A stretch of 64,000 nucleotides of DNA from positions 48,112 through 112,111 of the forward strand of contig SUTU01000008.1 of assembly GCA_015152525.1 (NCBI GenBank), read 5' to 3'. The notes below the pieces were generated by a model. It did not search any database. It saw only the letters and a program-made list of their open reading frames with translations, and was not told the origin of the DNA. Shown here in pieces: positions 9,724 to 18,328 of this stretch. The position numbers were made by a program, and so were the translations under genes. This DNA is from Cyanobacteria bacterium SIG28 (GTDB lineage Bacteria; Cyanobacteriota; Vampirovibrionia; Gastranaerophilales; Gastranaerophilaceae). How positions within the stretch are numbered: the stretch's first letter is position 1; every line of letters starts with the position of its first letter.

Positions 9724-10713
9724 ATGGGTTTGGCAGCATCACAAGCAAGGTTATTGAGTTTAATAGCTAAGCAATCAAATCTCGAATATCAAGGGCAACA
9801 GATAAACAATGAAAGAACTGTTTTATCTCAACAAGTTACTGATTTGTATAACAGCCTATTAGCGTTAGATGTGCCAACACCTCCAAGCACACAGGAATTT
9901 ACGAAGGTAGAGTATTCAGGTGATGACGGGGCAACACATTTTACAATCGGTACAATTAAACCATCCGGTGAAAAATACTTAGTTGAAATTAAAACAGAAC
10001 AAACAGGTGGAACTTTATCTGCAAACTATGGTACTTCTGTGGTAGAGAAAGATGAAAACGGTAAAATTCTAACAATCCAAGGTAAAGATGCTTATACTTG
10101 GGCAGAAGCTATGGCAGAAGAACCGGGTTTTGACTGGGGCAAGTACGAACAAGCTGTAAGAAATACTTATACAACAGGTGATGAAGCAAATTCAATTGAT
10201 AAAGATGATTTTTATGTATTCTTTGTAGTTTCAGACACCGGTGTTAAACAGCCTCAATTTGCATTTGCTGAAGATGTAAACTCTCAAGACGGTTACGCAA
10301 AAGTTTATTCATACCAAGCAAATGGTCAATTTACTCACTCAGAACAAATTGATGAATGCTTGCTAGAATTCGATACTTCAGGTAGAATTATAAAAATCAG
10401 TATCCCACATAGAGATTTTGCTACCGGTAAAATTGTTTCATACCAAGAAGTTCCATTAAAAGCAAGCCAAGTAACAGACGAGTTAGCATACGAAGATGCA
10501 TTTGCTCAATACGAGTATGCAATGTATCAATATGATAAAAAACAAGAAGAAATAACAGCTCAAACACAAGTTATTCAACAAATGGACAGAAACTTAGAAT
10601 TAAAATTAACAAGACTTGATAACGAAAGAACTCAAATCACAACAGAAATTGAAGCTCTTGATAAAGTTATCAACGATAATATTGAAAAATCTTATAAGAC
10701 ATTTAGTGGTTAG
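9724..10713 (+). CDS. Unknown protein with helical N and C termini and a beta-rich middle; candidate flagellar/T3-type export substrate
   Basis: ORF with strong RBS (AAAAGGAGACGCCGTC-ATG); MGLAASQARLLSLIAKQSNLEYQGQQINNERTVLSQQ N-terminal helix and long C-terminal coiled-coil-like segment; sigma-28-like promoter upstream. Confidence 0.8.
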   Translation: MGLAASQARLLSLIAKQSNLEYQGQQINNERTVLSQQVTDLYNSLLALDVPTPPSTQEFTKVEYSGDDGATHFTIGTIKPSGEKYLVEIKTEQTGGTLSANYGTSVVEKDENGKILTIQGKDAYTWAEAMAEEPGFDWGKYEQAVRNTYTTGDEANSIDKDDFYVFFVVSDTGVKQPQFAFAEDVNSQDGYAKVYSYQANGQFTHSEQIDECLLEFDTSGRIIKISIPHRDFATGKIVSYQEVPLKASQVTDELAYEDAFAQYEYAMYQYDKKQEEITAQTQVIQQMDRNLELKLTRLDNERTQITTEIEALDKVINDNIEKSYKTFSG

Positions 10714-10754
10714 AAAAGTATCCCCTGTTAAGGGACATTATAGTCGAAATAGAT

Positions 10755-10787
10755 CGAGAGCCCCGATGAGGGGCTCTCGGGTTTTGA
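10755..10787 (+). terminator. Intrinsic terminator of the 9724-10713 gene
   Basis: cgagagcccc-gatga-ggggctctcg perfect 10-bp stem followed by GGTTTT. Confidence 0.7.
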
Positions 10788-11105
10788 ATACTTACTTGTA
10801 GATACTCTTTATCCTTGGCAAAATGTTACGTGCGTAGCACCCCCGATGAGGGGCCCTCTGGTTTTGAATACTTACTTGTAGATACTCTTTACCCTTGGCA
10901 AAATGTTACGTGCGTAGCACCCCCGAAGAGGGGCTCTCGGCTTTTGAATACTTACTTGTAGATACTCTTTACCCTTGGCAAAATGTTACGTGCGTAGCAC
11001 CCCCGATGAGGGGCTCTCGGCTTTTGAATACTTACTTGTAGATACTCTTTACCCTTGGCAAAATGTTACGTGCGTAGCACCCCCGATGAGGGGCTCTCGG
11101 CTTTT
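10761..11105. repeat. Tandem array of an exact 80-bp unit, about 4.3 copies
   Basis: Units at 10761, 10841, 10921, 11001 and partial 11081; gttttgaata/cttttgaata recurs at exactly 80-bp steps with only a few substitutions. Confidence 0.97.
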
Positions 11106-11110
11106 TACTT

Positions 11111-11133
11111 AAAAAGGTAGACTGAAGTCTACC
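11111..11133 (-). terminator. Intrinsic terminator of the FAD-dependent oxidoreductase gene
   Basis: On the minus strand ggtagact-tc-agtctacc followed by TTTTT. Confidence 0.75.
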
Positions 11134-11154
11134 CTACAGTGCTTACATTTACCC

Positions 11155-12531
11155 CTATCCTCTTGCACAAATAGTTTGAGCAACATAAACCCCAGAAGCG
11201 GAAGCTTGTATTAAACCTCTAGTAACACCGGCACCATCACCAATTGTAAATAGGTTTTTAACACCTTCTGTCTCAAGTTCATTTGTTAATTTAACTCTTG
11301 CAGAATAGAATTTAACTTCAATACCGTATAACAGAGTATAGCGTGAAGCAGTTCCCGGTGCAATTTTATCAAGCGCAAACAGCATTTCTATAATACTCTT
11401 CATCTGCCTGTACGGAATTACCAAGCTCAAATCACCAGGTGTAGCGCAAGTGAGTGTCGGTTCAATTATACTTGATTTAATTCTGTCTGGCGTAGAACGT
11501 CTGCCTTCAAGTAAATCCCCAAACCTTTGAACAAGTATTCCGCCAGCCAACATATTAGCAAGACTAGCAATATGCTGACCATATGCAATAGGCTCCTTGA
11601 ATGGTTCGGTAAACTTCTTACTTACTAAAAGCGCAAAATTGGTATTTTTTGTTTTGATATTTGCATAACTATGCCCATTAACAGTCGCAATACCATTATA
11701 ATTTTCCTGAACAACTTCACCGTTAGGATTCATACAAAAAGTTCTAACTTCATCCCCGAATGTAGGTGAATGATATACGAGCTTTGATTCATACAATTTA
11801 TCAGTTAACGGTGCAAATACCGGCGCAGGAAGTTCAACACGCACCCCGATATCTACCGCATTATTAACCATGCCTATTTTATTTTTGGCAAATTCATGAG
11901 TAAGCCAGTCAGCTCCTTCTCTTCCCGGTGCAATAATTGTGTATTCTGCTTTAATTGTTTCGCCATTGTCAAGTACAATACCTTTTACTTGTTCACATTC
12001 CACAATAAGACTTTGGGCTGCAACATTGTTTAAAATAGTAATTTTATCACTCAAATAGTCTTGCATATGTTTCAGAACATCAAGACTTCTTTCTGTTCCA
12101 AGGTGTCTTACAGGCGAATGAACAAGTTTTAATTCAGCTAAAGCGGCTTGTCTTTCAATTTCATGGAACACTTCCATATTTGTACCGAATAGCTCATCAG
12201 TAGCACCGTGTTCTAAGTATAAATCGTCTGCATATTTGATATATTCTTCAACCTTTTCTCTTGGCATATAATCGACTAAGTGTCCGCCAACATCAGGCGT
12301 AAGAGTAAGTTTACCATCAGAGAAGGCACCTGCACCACCCCAACCGCAAAGTAAACCGCAACGTTTACAGTTAACACACTTAGGTGATCCGTTTCTTATC
12401 GGACAAATTCTTTTTTCAATTTTTTGACCTTTTTCAATAAGAATAACATTCCATTCAGGTCTTAATTTAACAATTTCTAAAGCCGTAAAAATTCCTGCCG
12501 GTCCGGCACCTATGATTGCAACATTGTACAT
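11155..12531 (-). CDS. NAD(P)/FAD-dependent oxidoreductase (COG2509-like FAD-dependent dehydrogenase)
   Basis: MYNVAIIGAGPAGIFTALEI, CGWGGAGAFSDGKL, LFTIGDGAGVTRGLIQASASGVYVA. Confidence 0.85.
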   Translation of the reverse strand: MYNVAIIGAGPAGIFTALEIVKLRPEWNVILIEKGQKIEKRICPIRNGSPKCVNCKRCGLLCGWGGAGAFSDGKLTLTPDVGGHLVDYMPREKVEEYIKYADDLYLEHGATDELFGTNMEVFHEIERQAALAELKLVHSPVRHLGTERSLDVLKHMQDYLSDKITILNNVAAQSLIVECEQVKGIVLDNGETIKAEYTIIAPGREGADWLTHEFAKNKIGMVNNAVDIGVRVELPAPVFAPLTDKLYESKLVYHSPTFGDEVRTFCMNPNGEVVQENYNGIATVNGHSYANIKTKNTNFALLVSKKFTEPFKEPIAYGQHIASLANMLAGGILVQRFGDLLEGRRSTPDRIKSSIIEPTLTCATPGDLSLVIPYRQMKSIIEMLFALDKIAPGTASRYTLLYGIEVKFYSARVKLTNELETEGVKNLFTIGDGAGVTRGLIQASASGVYVAQTICARG

Positions 12532-12681
12532 ACTCCAACACCCCTTTTAGCTGTATTACTTACTAACAATACACCAAACAAAGCTATAAATCAAATTTTT
12601 ACACGTCATTATTTAGTGTTACAAAAGCATAATACTTAAGAATGATTTTTTAAAATTAGTTAAAAAAACGTAATATATTCA

Positions 12682-12710
12682 TTGCACTAACCCCAAAAAC
12701 ATGCTAGAAT
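12682..12710 (+). promoter_or_regulatory. Strong extended -10 sigma-70-type promoter for the 51-aa ORF
   Basis: TTGCAC-N17-TAGAAT preceded by TGC (extended -10). Confidence 0.65.
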
Positions 12711-12810
12711 AAACACATAGTGTAGGTTTTAAAATTTAACTGAACAACCCGTCGAAAGACGTTATTTATATAAAATTATGTGCTACTTATAAATATGGGA
12801 GGAAACGCCA

Positions 12811-12966
12811 ATGACCGTTACCGCAAGTGAAGTTAAAAAGACAAAAAAGTCTACATTTAATGATGAGTTTGAAAACTATTTAAAGAAACAACAAATCAAG
12901 ACAACATTCAATGGTTCAGAAGTTGAATCTTTTTCTTGGTATAAAAAAGCTTTAGGATTAGCTTAA
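12811..12966 (+). CDS. Small 51-aa protein (not in ORF track)
   Basis: GGGAGGAAACGCCA-ATG; MTVTASEVKKTKKSTFNDEFENYLKKQQIKTTFNGSEVESFSWYKKALGLA*; upstream promoter 12682-12710. Confidence 0.75.
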   Translation: MTVTASEVKKTKKSTFNDEFENYLKKQQIKTTFNGSEVESFSWYKKALGLA

Positions 12967-13026
12967 AAATTGTTGAATAAAAAAACAATAAGTTGAGGGA
13001 ATCTTTTTCCCTATCAGACAGACTTA

Positions 13027-13063
13027 AGCGAGGCGAAATTTCTTTCAGAAATTTCGCCTCGCT
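13027..13063. terminator. Perfect 17-bp hairpin between convergent genes
   Basis: agcgaggcgaaatttct-ttc-agaaatttcgcctcgct; no clear U-tract. Confidence 0.5.
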
Positions 13064-13072
13064 ATTTGAATA

Positions 13073-13780
13073 TTAATCATAAGCAGTTGCTGTACCGGCT
13101 TCATTACCTGATACCATCAAAGCAAGCGGTATAACCCTGCCTAAAACTTTAACAGGTTTTGCATCAGATATTAAGTTCGCTGCAACCACAACGTCATCTA
13201 AATGTGCCGGCAAATCTGTTAATTCAACGCCACGTTCCTTAGAATTATCTTGGAACAAGAAATTACAGACTTTGTTCATAACGATATTTGCCAAGAAAAT
13301 TCCTGCAGTAACACCCAAAAGTCCGGCAATGGCTTTTTGTGTTGGTCCTGATTTTTCGAAAACATTGTCAACAAGTGCACCTACCGTTAAAATAGGAATG
13401 GCAATATTTCCAAAGTGCATCAAAGTTTCTCTGTTCTTAGCTTTCCGGTTTTCTTTATTTTTGTCGATCATATACCCGCCGGCAAGCCCACCTAAACAGC
13501 TTCCGGCACCAATAGTTATAACTTCTTTCTCTTTATATTTTACATTAGCTAAATAAGATTTTTTAATATTTTTAAACATTTTCTCAGGCTTTAAAGAATA
13601 TCCGGCTCTTTTTGCAAGTATAGCTGTTGAAGCGGCTACACCCAAAGCTGTTGTTGCCATTACCGTAGCTTTTTGTTTTTTTGTATAATAATCGGAAGAT
13701 CTACTCTTATGCTCAAAAGCCGGCGCAAAACTTGCGTCGTAGTTCGTAAACATATAATTACATTTAGGTGTTACTTGCAT
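13073..13780 (-). CDS. Hypothetical multi-pass membrane protein
   Basis: ORF with several Gly/Ala-rich hydrophobic segments. Confidence 0.7.
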   Translation of the reverse strand: MQVTPKCNYMFTNYDASFAPAFEHKSRSSDYYTKKQKATVMATTALGVAASTAILAKRAGYSLKPEKMFKNIKKSYLANVKYKEKEVITIGAGSCLGGLAGGYMIDKNKENRKAKNRETLMHFGNIAIPILTVGALVDNVFEKSGPTQKAIAGLLGVTAGIFLANIVMNKVCNFLFQDNSKERGVELTDLPAHLDDVVVAANLISDAKPVKVLGRVIPLALMVSGNEAGTATAYD

Positions 13781-13843
13781 TTTGAACCTTCCGATAAGAT
13801 AAAAACACCTAAAAAGAAAAATTGCGCATAACTTATAATAACT

Positions 13844-14377
13844 TTACACAATTGGAGAATAAAATTTTGAAATTTCTTCAAAATATCTTTCTAAAGCCTT
13901 ATAACCGTTATATATTTCATTCGTAATAGAAGCATATCTGCTTGCAACAATATATTTAAGCTCCTTACAACGAATTTGAAGCAACATGTCAGCTTCTTTT
14001 CTTAATAATTCATTAGATGAAGTTGACCATTTTTTTAGGTATGACAACTCGTCATTAATTTGTTTAATTGTTGAAAATTCAAGAGTATTAAAATCGTATT
14101 TTTGAAGAAGTTGTCTTTCTGTGTTGTTAATTCGACTTTGAACTGCTTGAAATCTATAAACACGTTTTATGATAACATAATTATCAGCGACACGACGATG
14201 AGAATAAGGAACAGAACTCTTAGCTAAAAGTGCCGAAGTTGACAGCGCTGTAAACGCATCTTCATCACTAGAAAAAGTGCTTTGCACCGGATATACAGTT
14301 TCAATCTTCTTACTTACCACAGCAATCTCCTTTATCCTTTTCATCAACCTAAGAAAATCATATCCGAATTTTGTCAA
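13844..14377 (-). CDS. Hypothetical helical protein (start uncertain; an AAAGGAG site favours a GTG near 14320)
   Basis: Conserved-looking ORF, helical composition. Confidence 0.6.
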   Translation of the reverse strand: MTKFGYDFLRLMKRIKEIAVVSKKIETVYPVQSTFSSDEDAFTALSTSALLAKSSVPYSHRRVADNYVIIKRVYRFQAVQSRINNTERQLLQKYDFNTLEFSTIKQINDELSYLKKWSTSSNELLRKEADMLLQIRCKELKYIVASRYASITNEIYNGYKALERYFEEISKFYSPIV

Positions 14378-14417
14378 ATTGTCATTAAAATTGTAACGAA
14401 TATTTACATTAATATTT

Positions 14418-14894
14418 TTAATGTCTAATTGTGCTTCTTTCTAATGCTCTTACAAATTTTGTTGGCAAGTTTTCTTGCGAATTAATTGAACCAACCAAAA
14501 TTGTTTTGCAGCCTAAAAGCTTTCCTGCCAAAATATCAGTCAAAGGTCTATCGCCTACCATAACAGCTTCTTTAGGATCAATATTTACTGATTTTAAATA
14601 TTCACCCATAACTTTTGGGCTTGGCTTATTAGCTCTGCCAACAACCTTACAAGGAGCAATTTTATTAGCATTTTCAATATATGTATCATTTTTATTATTC
14701 GAAATAATCGCTACTTCAAAATCATTTATAAAATTTTTGAACCACTCTAAAGTTTCCGGCAAAAACTTTGCTGATTTTGACACCATAACAGTGCTATCCA
14801 AATCAAACATCAAGCATTTTATGCCTTGTTGTTTAAGCGCTTCAAAATCAATATCGTAAACATTTTTTAGATTATAATCAGGTTTTAAAAACAT
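14418..14894 (-). CDS. YqeG-family HAD phosphatase
   Basis: CLMFDLDSTVMVSKSAKFLPE, AIISNNKND, KPSPKVMGEYL, MVGDRPLTDILAGKLLGCKTILV. Confidence 0.88.
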   Translation of the reverse strand: MFLKPDYNLKNVYDIDFEALKQQGIKCLMFDLDSTVMVSKSAKFLPETLEWFKNFINDFEVAIISNNKNDTYIENANKIAPCKVVGRANKPSPKVMGEYLKSVNIDPKEAVMVGDRPLTDILAGKLLGCKTILVGSINSQENLPTKFVRALERSTIRH

Positions 14895-14914
14895 TTTTCC
14901 ACTCTCTTTAAAGT

Positions 14915-16180
14915 TTAACTACACGCACATTTTGCAACTTCATTCACACCATTTTTTATTCCAACAGTTCGAACAAGCGCATATTCAAAATTCTTTGGTT
15001 CAACTGAGAATTTAACCCATAATTCATTGTTTGTATTCGCAAGCTCTAAGACTTCGTCTTTATCATTTTTTATCTCAAGAACTTGAGTTACAAATTTTTC
15101 ATCCGGAGTAATTATCTCAATGTCTTCATTTTTATTGAACTTATTTTTGGTCTTTATCTTATACCAATCGTCTTTTTTATCCCAAATTTCGCACAAAAAA
15201 TCAGCTCCTGCCAAGCCCTTTGAAATATCATAGCTATAACCGTCTTTTGGATATCCTTCGCCCAAATAAAAACCTGTTGTATAACCTCTGTTTCCAACTT
15301 TCAAAAGTTCTTCAAAATAAGGTTGCATATCGGCATTGGGATTGTTCCAAACCATATCAATAGCTTCTCTATAAGCTTTTGCAACTGCTGAAACATAGTA
15401 TAAACTTTTAGTTCTGCCTTCTACTTTGAAAGAATCAATACCTGCATCAATCATTTCTTTTAAGTGTTTTACCAAGCATAAATCTTTAGTAGAAAGTATA
15501 TGCGTGCCTTTTGAATTTTCTTCAATCTCGTAATATTGCCCAGGGCGAGTTTCCTCAACAAGTTTGTAACTCCAACGACAAGGTTGAGAACAGTTGCCGG
15601 AATTAGCTTTTCTTTCGCCATCGGTCATGTAATCGCTTAACAAACAACGACCAGAGAAAGAAACGCATTGTGCACCATGGATAAAGCATTCTAATTCCAT
15701 ATCAGGAACTTTATTTTTTATCTCAGCTACATCTTTAATTGGTAGCTCTCTTGCCAAGATTGCACGAGTTGCACCCATATCCTGCCAAAAACGTACCGCT
15801 TCATAGTTTAAAATATTAGCTTGTGTAGAAACATGAATTTCAGTATTTGGCATATGTTTTTTAGCTAATCGCATAATTCCTACATCACTAATAATTAATG
15901 CATCAGGATTAGACTCAACTATTCTGTCCATACAAGCTTCTAAATTTTTAATATCGTTGTTGAATGCAAAAATATTTAGTGTTAAATAAGCTTTTGCACC
16001 CATTTGATGAGCGGTATCAATCGCTAATTTTAAGTTGTCAAGCGTGATTAATTCGCCCTTTCGCATTGCTCTAAGGCTGAAATCCACTACACCCAAATAT
16101 ACGGCATCGGCACCGTATTTTACCGCATATTTCAATTTTTCAACGTTGCCTGCAGGCATTAATAATTCTGGCTTTATCAT
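14915..16180 (-). CDS. Peptidase U32 family protein
   Basis: KPELLMPAGNVEKLKYAVKYGADAVYLG; CFIHGAQCVSFSGRCLLSDYMTDGERKANSGNCSQPCRWSY; DSFKVEGRTKS. Confidence 0.9.
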   Translation of the reverse strand: MIKPELLMPAGNVEKLKYAVKYGADAVYLGVVDFSLRAMRKGELITLDNLKLAIDTAHQMGAKAYLTLNIFAFNNDIKNLEACMDRIVESNPDALIISDVGIMRLAKKHMPNTEIHVSTQANILNYEAVRFWQDMGATRAILARELPIKDVAEIKNKVPDMELECFIHGAQCVSFSGRCLLSDYMTDGERKANSGNCSQPCRWSYKLVEETRPGQYYEIEENSKGTHILSTKDLCLVKHLKEMIDAGIDSFKVEGRTKSLYYVSAVAKAYREAIDMVWNNPNADMQPYFEELLKVGNRGYTTGFYLGEGYPKDGYSYDISKGLAGADFLCEIWDKKDDWYKIKTKNKFNKNEDIEIITPDEKFVTQVLEIKNDKDEVLELANTNNELWVKFSVEPKNFEYALVRTVGIKNGVNEVAKCACS

Positions 16181-16283
16181 ACGCTAATTGTAACATAAAC
16201 ATCTTAAACAGTTTTAAATTTTTAAGTTAAGTTTTGTTAACAAAATCATCAATTTGTATGATTTTATTTTTAAAAACTACTGC

Positions 16284-16370
16284 TAATATATACCTATACT
16301 CCTTAAAAAACGACGATACACATATCCCTAATCAACAGCTATGCACGAGATTCGTTCATAGCTTTTTCTT
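16284..16370 (+). ncRNA. Candidate orphan small RNA ending in a terminator
   Basis: TGCTAATAT extended -10-like sequence at 16281-16289, then agctatg...catagct hairpin (16337-16363) followed by TTTTCTTTT; no ORF in between. The -35 is weak. Confidence 0.35.
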
Positions 16371-16490
16371 TTAATAACACTTTCTGACTAGGTATATTAG
16401 GTTTGTATAAGTTGGTAAATATAATATTGAAAAAATATTGTTATATACTAGAATTGGTATATAGATTAATCCGGTTAGGGAGTTGACTTT

Positions 16491-17672
16491 ATGAATAACA
16501 ATAAAAAACTTTTATTTATACAAATACTAGCATTTGTAGGTATTTTATTATCTGTCGAACTTGCTATTATTTACTACAATGCTAACTATAATAAATATGC
16601 ACTATCGAGCTTTTGTTCCGTTAGTGATTTTATTGACTGCGATGGTGTGGCTAAAACTAAAACATCACAATTTTTAGGAATCCCGTTGGCTTATTGGGGA
16701 ATATTCTTTTATTCAACGGTTTTATTTTTAACCTTTGTTGAAAAATTGAAAAAAATTAAATTCTTAAAGTTTTTAGAAGTTTTTAAAAACCCGTTAGCAT
16801 ATATTTTTGTACTTGGATTGATAGCTTTTGCTTGTTCGATGACTCTTGCTGGTATAAGTTTATACGGTATAAAAAAATTATGTATCCTATGCTTTATTAC
16901 ATATTTTATAGATTTAATAATTGCTCTTGTTGCATTAGGTGATTTTAAGAATTTTATACCTCACATAAAATCAACTGTTTTAGATTTTATTGACGGTGTT
17001 AAAACTTATACAAAAACATTTATAGTTTTATTGTTATTATTCAGCGGATTTTTAACTTATAGCGGTATGACATTGAATTTTGTTCCACATATTAAGAAAA
17101 GAAAAGAATTTATAATGTATCGTAGCATGAAAGTTAATCCATACCGGGTAAAAGGTAATATTTTGGGTAACGAAAACGGTAAAGTTATTGTTGAACTTTA
17201 CTCTGATTATGTTTGTCCGTTGTGTTACATTAATAACATAATGATACACAAGGCTGCAAAGGAGTTTTCTAACATACTTGTAATTCATAAAAATTATCCG
17301 TTTGACAAAGAGTGTAATAAGTATATCAGTGCCAGTATGCACCCAAGAGCTTGTTATATGTCAAAAGCTGCTCTTGCTGCTGCAAAACAAAATAACTATT
17401 GGGAAATGAGTTCTTTATTATATGAAAGACAACCTAAAAAAGAAAAACATCTCGTTAAATTGATTGAAGAACTTAATTTTGATCAAGAGAAATTCTTTGC
17501 AGATATGGAATCTGAAGAAGTTAAACAAGAATTAAACGCACAAATGAAAGCTGCATATGATTTGGATATTGACGCAACGCCAACAATGATAATCAATGGC
17601 GATAAGATTGTCGGTATTAAACCTTATGATGAATTAAAGAAAATACTAAAAGATCATGGTGCAAAAAGATAA
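16491..17672 (+). CDS. VKOR-thioredoxin/DsbA fusion (vitamin K epoxide reductase family)
   Basis: N-terminal TM VKOR domain with CDGVAKTKTSQFLGIPLAYWG and CILC; C-terminal thioredoxin-like ELYSDYVCPLCYINN. Confidence 0.9.
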   Translation: MNNNKKLLFIQILAFVGILLSVELAIIYYNANYNKYALSSFCSVSDFIDCDGVAKTKTSQFLGIPLAYWGIFFYSTVLFLTFVEKLKKIKFLKFLEVFKNPLAYIFVLGLIAFACSMTLAGISLYGIKKLCILCFITYFIDLIIALVALGDFKNFIPHIKSTVLDFIDGVKTYTKTFIVLLLLFSGFLTYSGMTLNFVPHIKKRKEFIMYRSMKVNPYRVKGNILGNENGKVIVELYSDYVCPLCYINNIMIHKAAKEFSNILVIHKNYPFDKECNKYISASMHPRACYMSKAALAAAKQNNYWEMSSLLYERQPKKEKHLVKLIEELNFDQEKFFADMESEEVKQELNAQMKAAYDLDIDATPTMIINGDKIVGIKPYDELKKILKDHGAKR

Positions 17673-18219
17673 AAGAATATTATTACATACATGCTGTGGA
17701 GTATGCTCTGGATATCCTATTTCTTATCTTAAAGATTTAGGATATTCCGTTGTTGCATATTTTTGTAATCCTAATCTAGACACTGAAGATGAATTTTTAA
17801 AAAGATTATCCGCTCAACAAACTGTTTGTAAATATTTTGAGGTTGACTTGATTACTGAACCATACAACCACAAAGAATATTTGGATTTTATTAACGGTTT
17901 GGAAAATGAACCGGAAAAAGGTATGCGTTGTGAAAAGTGTATTGAAATCAGATTGTTAAAATCTGTTCAAAAAGCTAAAGAGTTAAAAATCACTGAATTT
18001 ACCACGACTCTAACTGTTAGTCCGCATAAAAATTCAGAAAAGATTTTTAAAATTGCCGAAAATATTTGTTCCGAACATAATATACAGTTCTTAGAATACA
18101 ATTTTAAAAAACAAAACGGATTTATTAAAACAAATGAAGTCGCACATAAACTTGATATTTATCGTCAGAAATATTGCGGGTGTGAATTTGCAAAAAAACA
18201 TTTAGAAAAACTAAATTAA
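17656..18219 (+). CDS. queH: Epoxyqueuosine reductase QueH (DUF208)
   Basis: LLHTCCGVCSGYPISYL, CNPNLDTEDEFLKRL, MRCEKCIEIRL, FTTTLTVSPHKN, YRQKYCGCEFA. Confidence 0.9.
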   Translation: MVQKDKRILLHTCCGVCSGYPISYLKDLGYSVVAYFCNPNLDTEDEFLKRLSAQQTVCKYFEVDLITEPYNHKEYLDFINGLENEPEKGMRCEKCIEIRLLKSVQKAKELKITEFTTTLTVSPHKNSEKIFKIAENICSEHNIQFLEYNFKKQNGFIKTNEVAHKLDIYRQKYCGCEFAKKHLEKLN

Positions 18220-18328
18220 AAAAAATAAACCATTCGTATGATTTACTCAAAAGAGAACTAAAGATTATTTTTTTCCTGACGACTAAAGTACTACATGATT
18301 TATAGAGAATAATGTACTCGGAGAATAT

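Noticed and set aside
10616-10801. 61-aa ORF over the end of 9724-10713 and the first repeat
   Set aside because: Out of frame with the real gene, runs into the terminator and repeat; no RBS.
10761-11105. CRISPR array
   Set aside because: The 80-bp units are contiguous near-identical repeats without variable spacers, and no cas genes are present.
13781-13843. Second sigma-28 promoter (TAAAGTTA-N11-GCGCAATT on the minus strand)
   Set aside because: The -35 is close but the -10 lacks GCCG; too weak to call without expression data.
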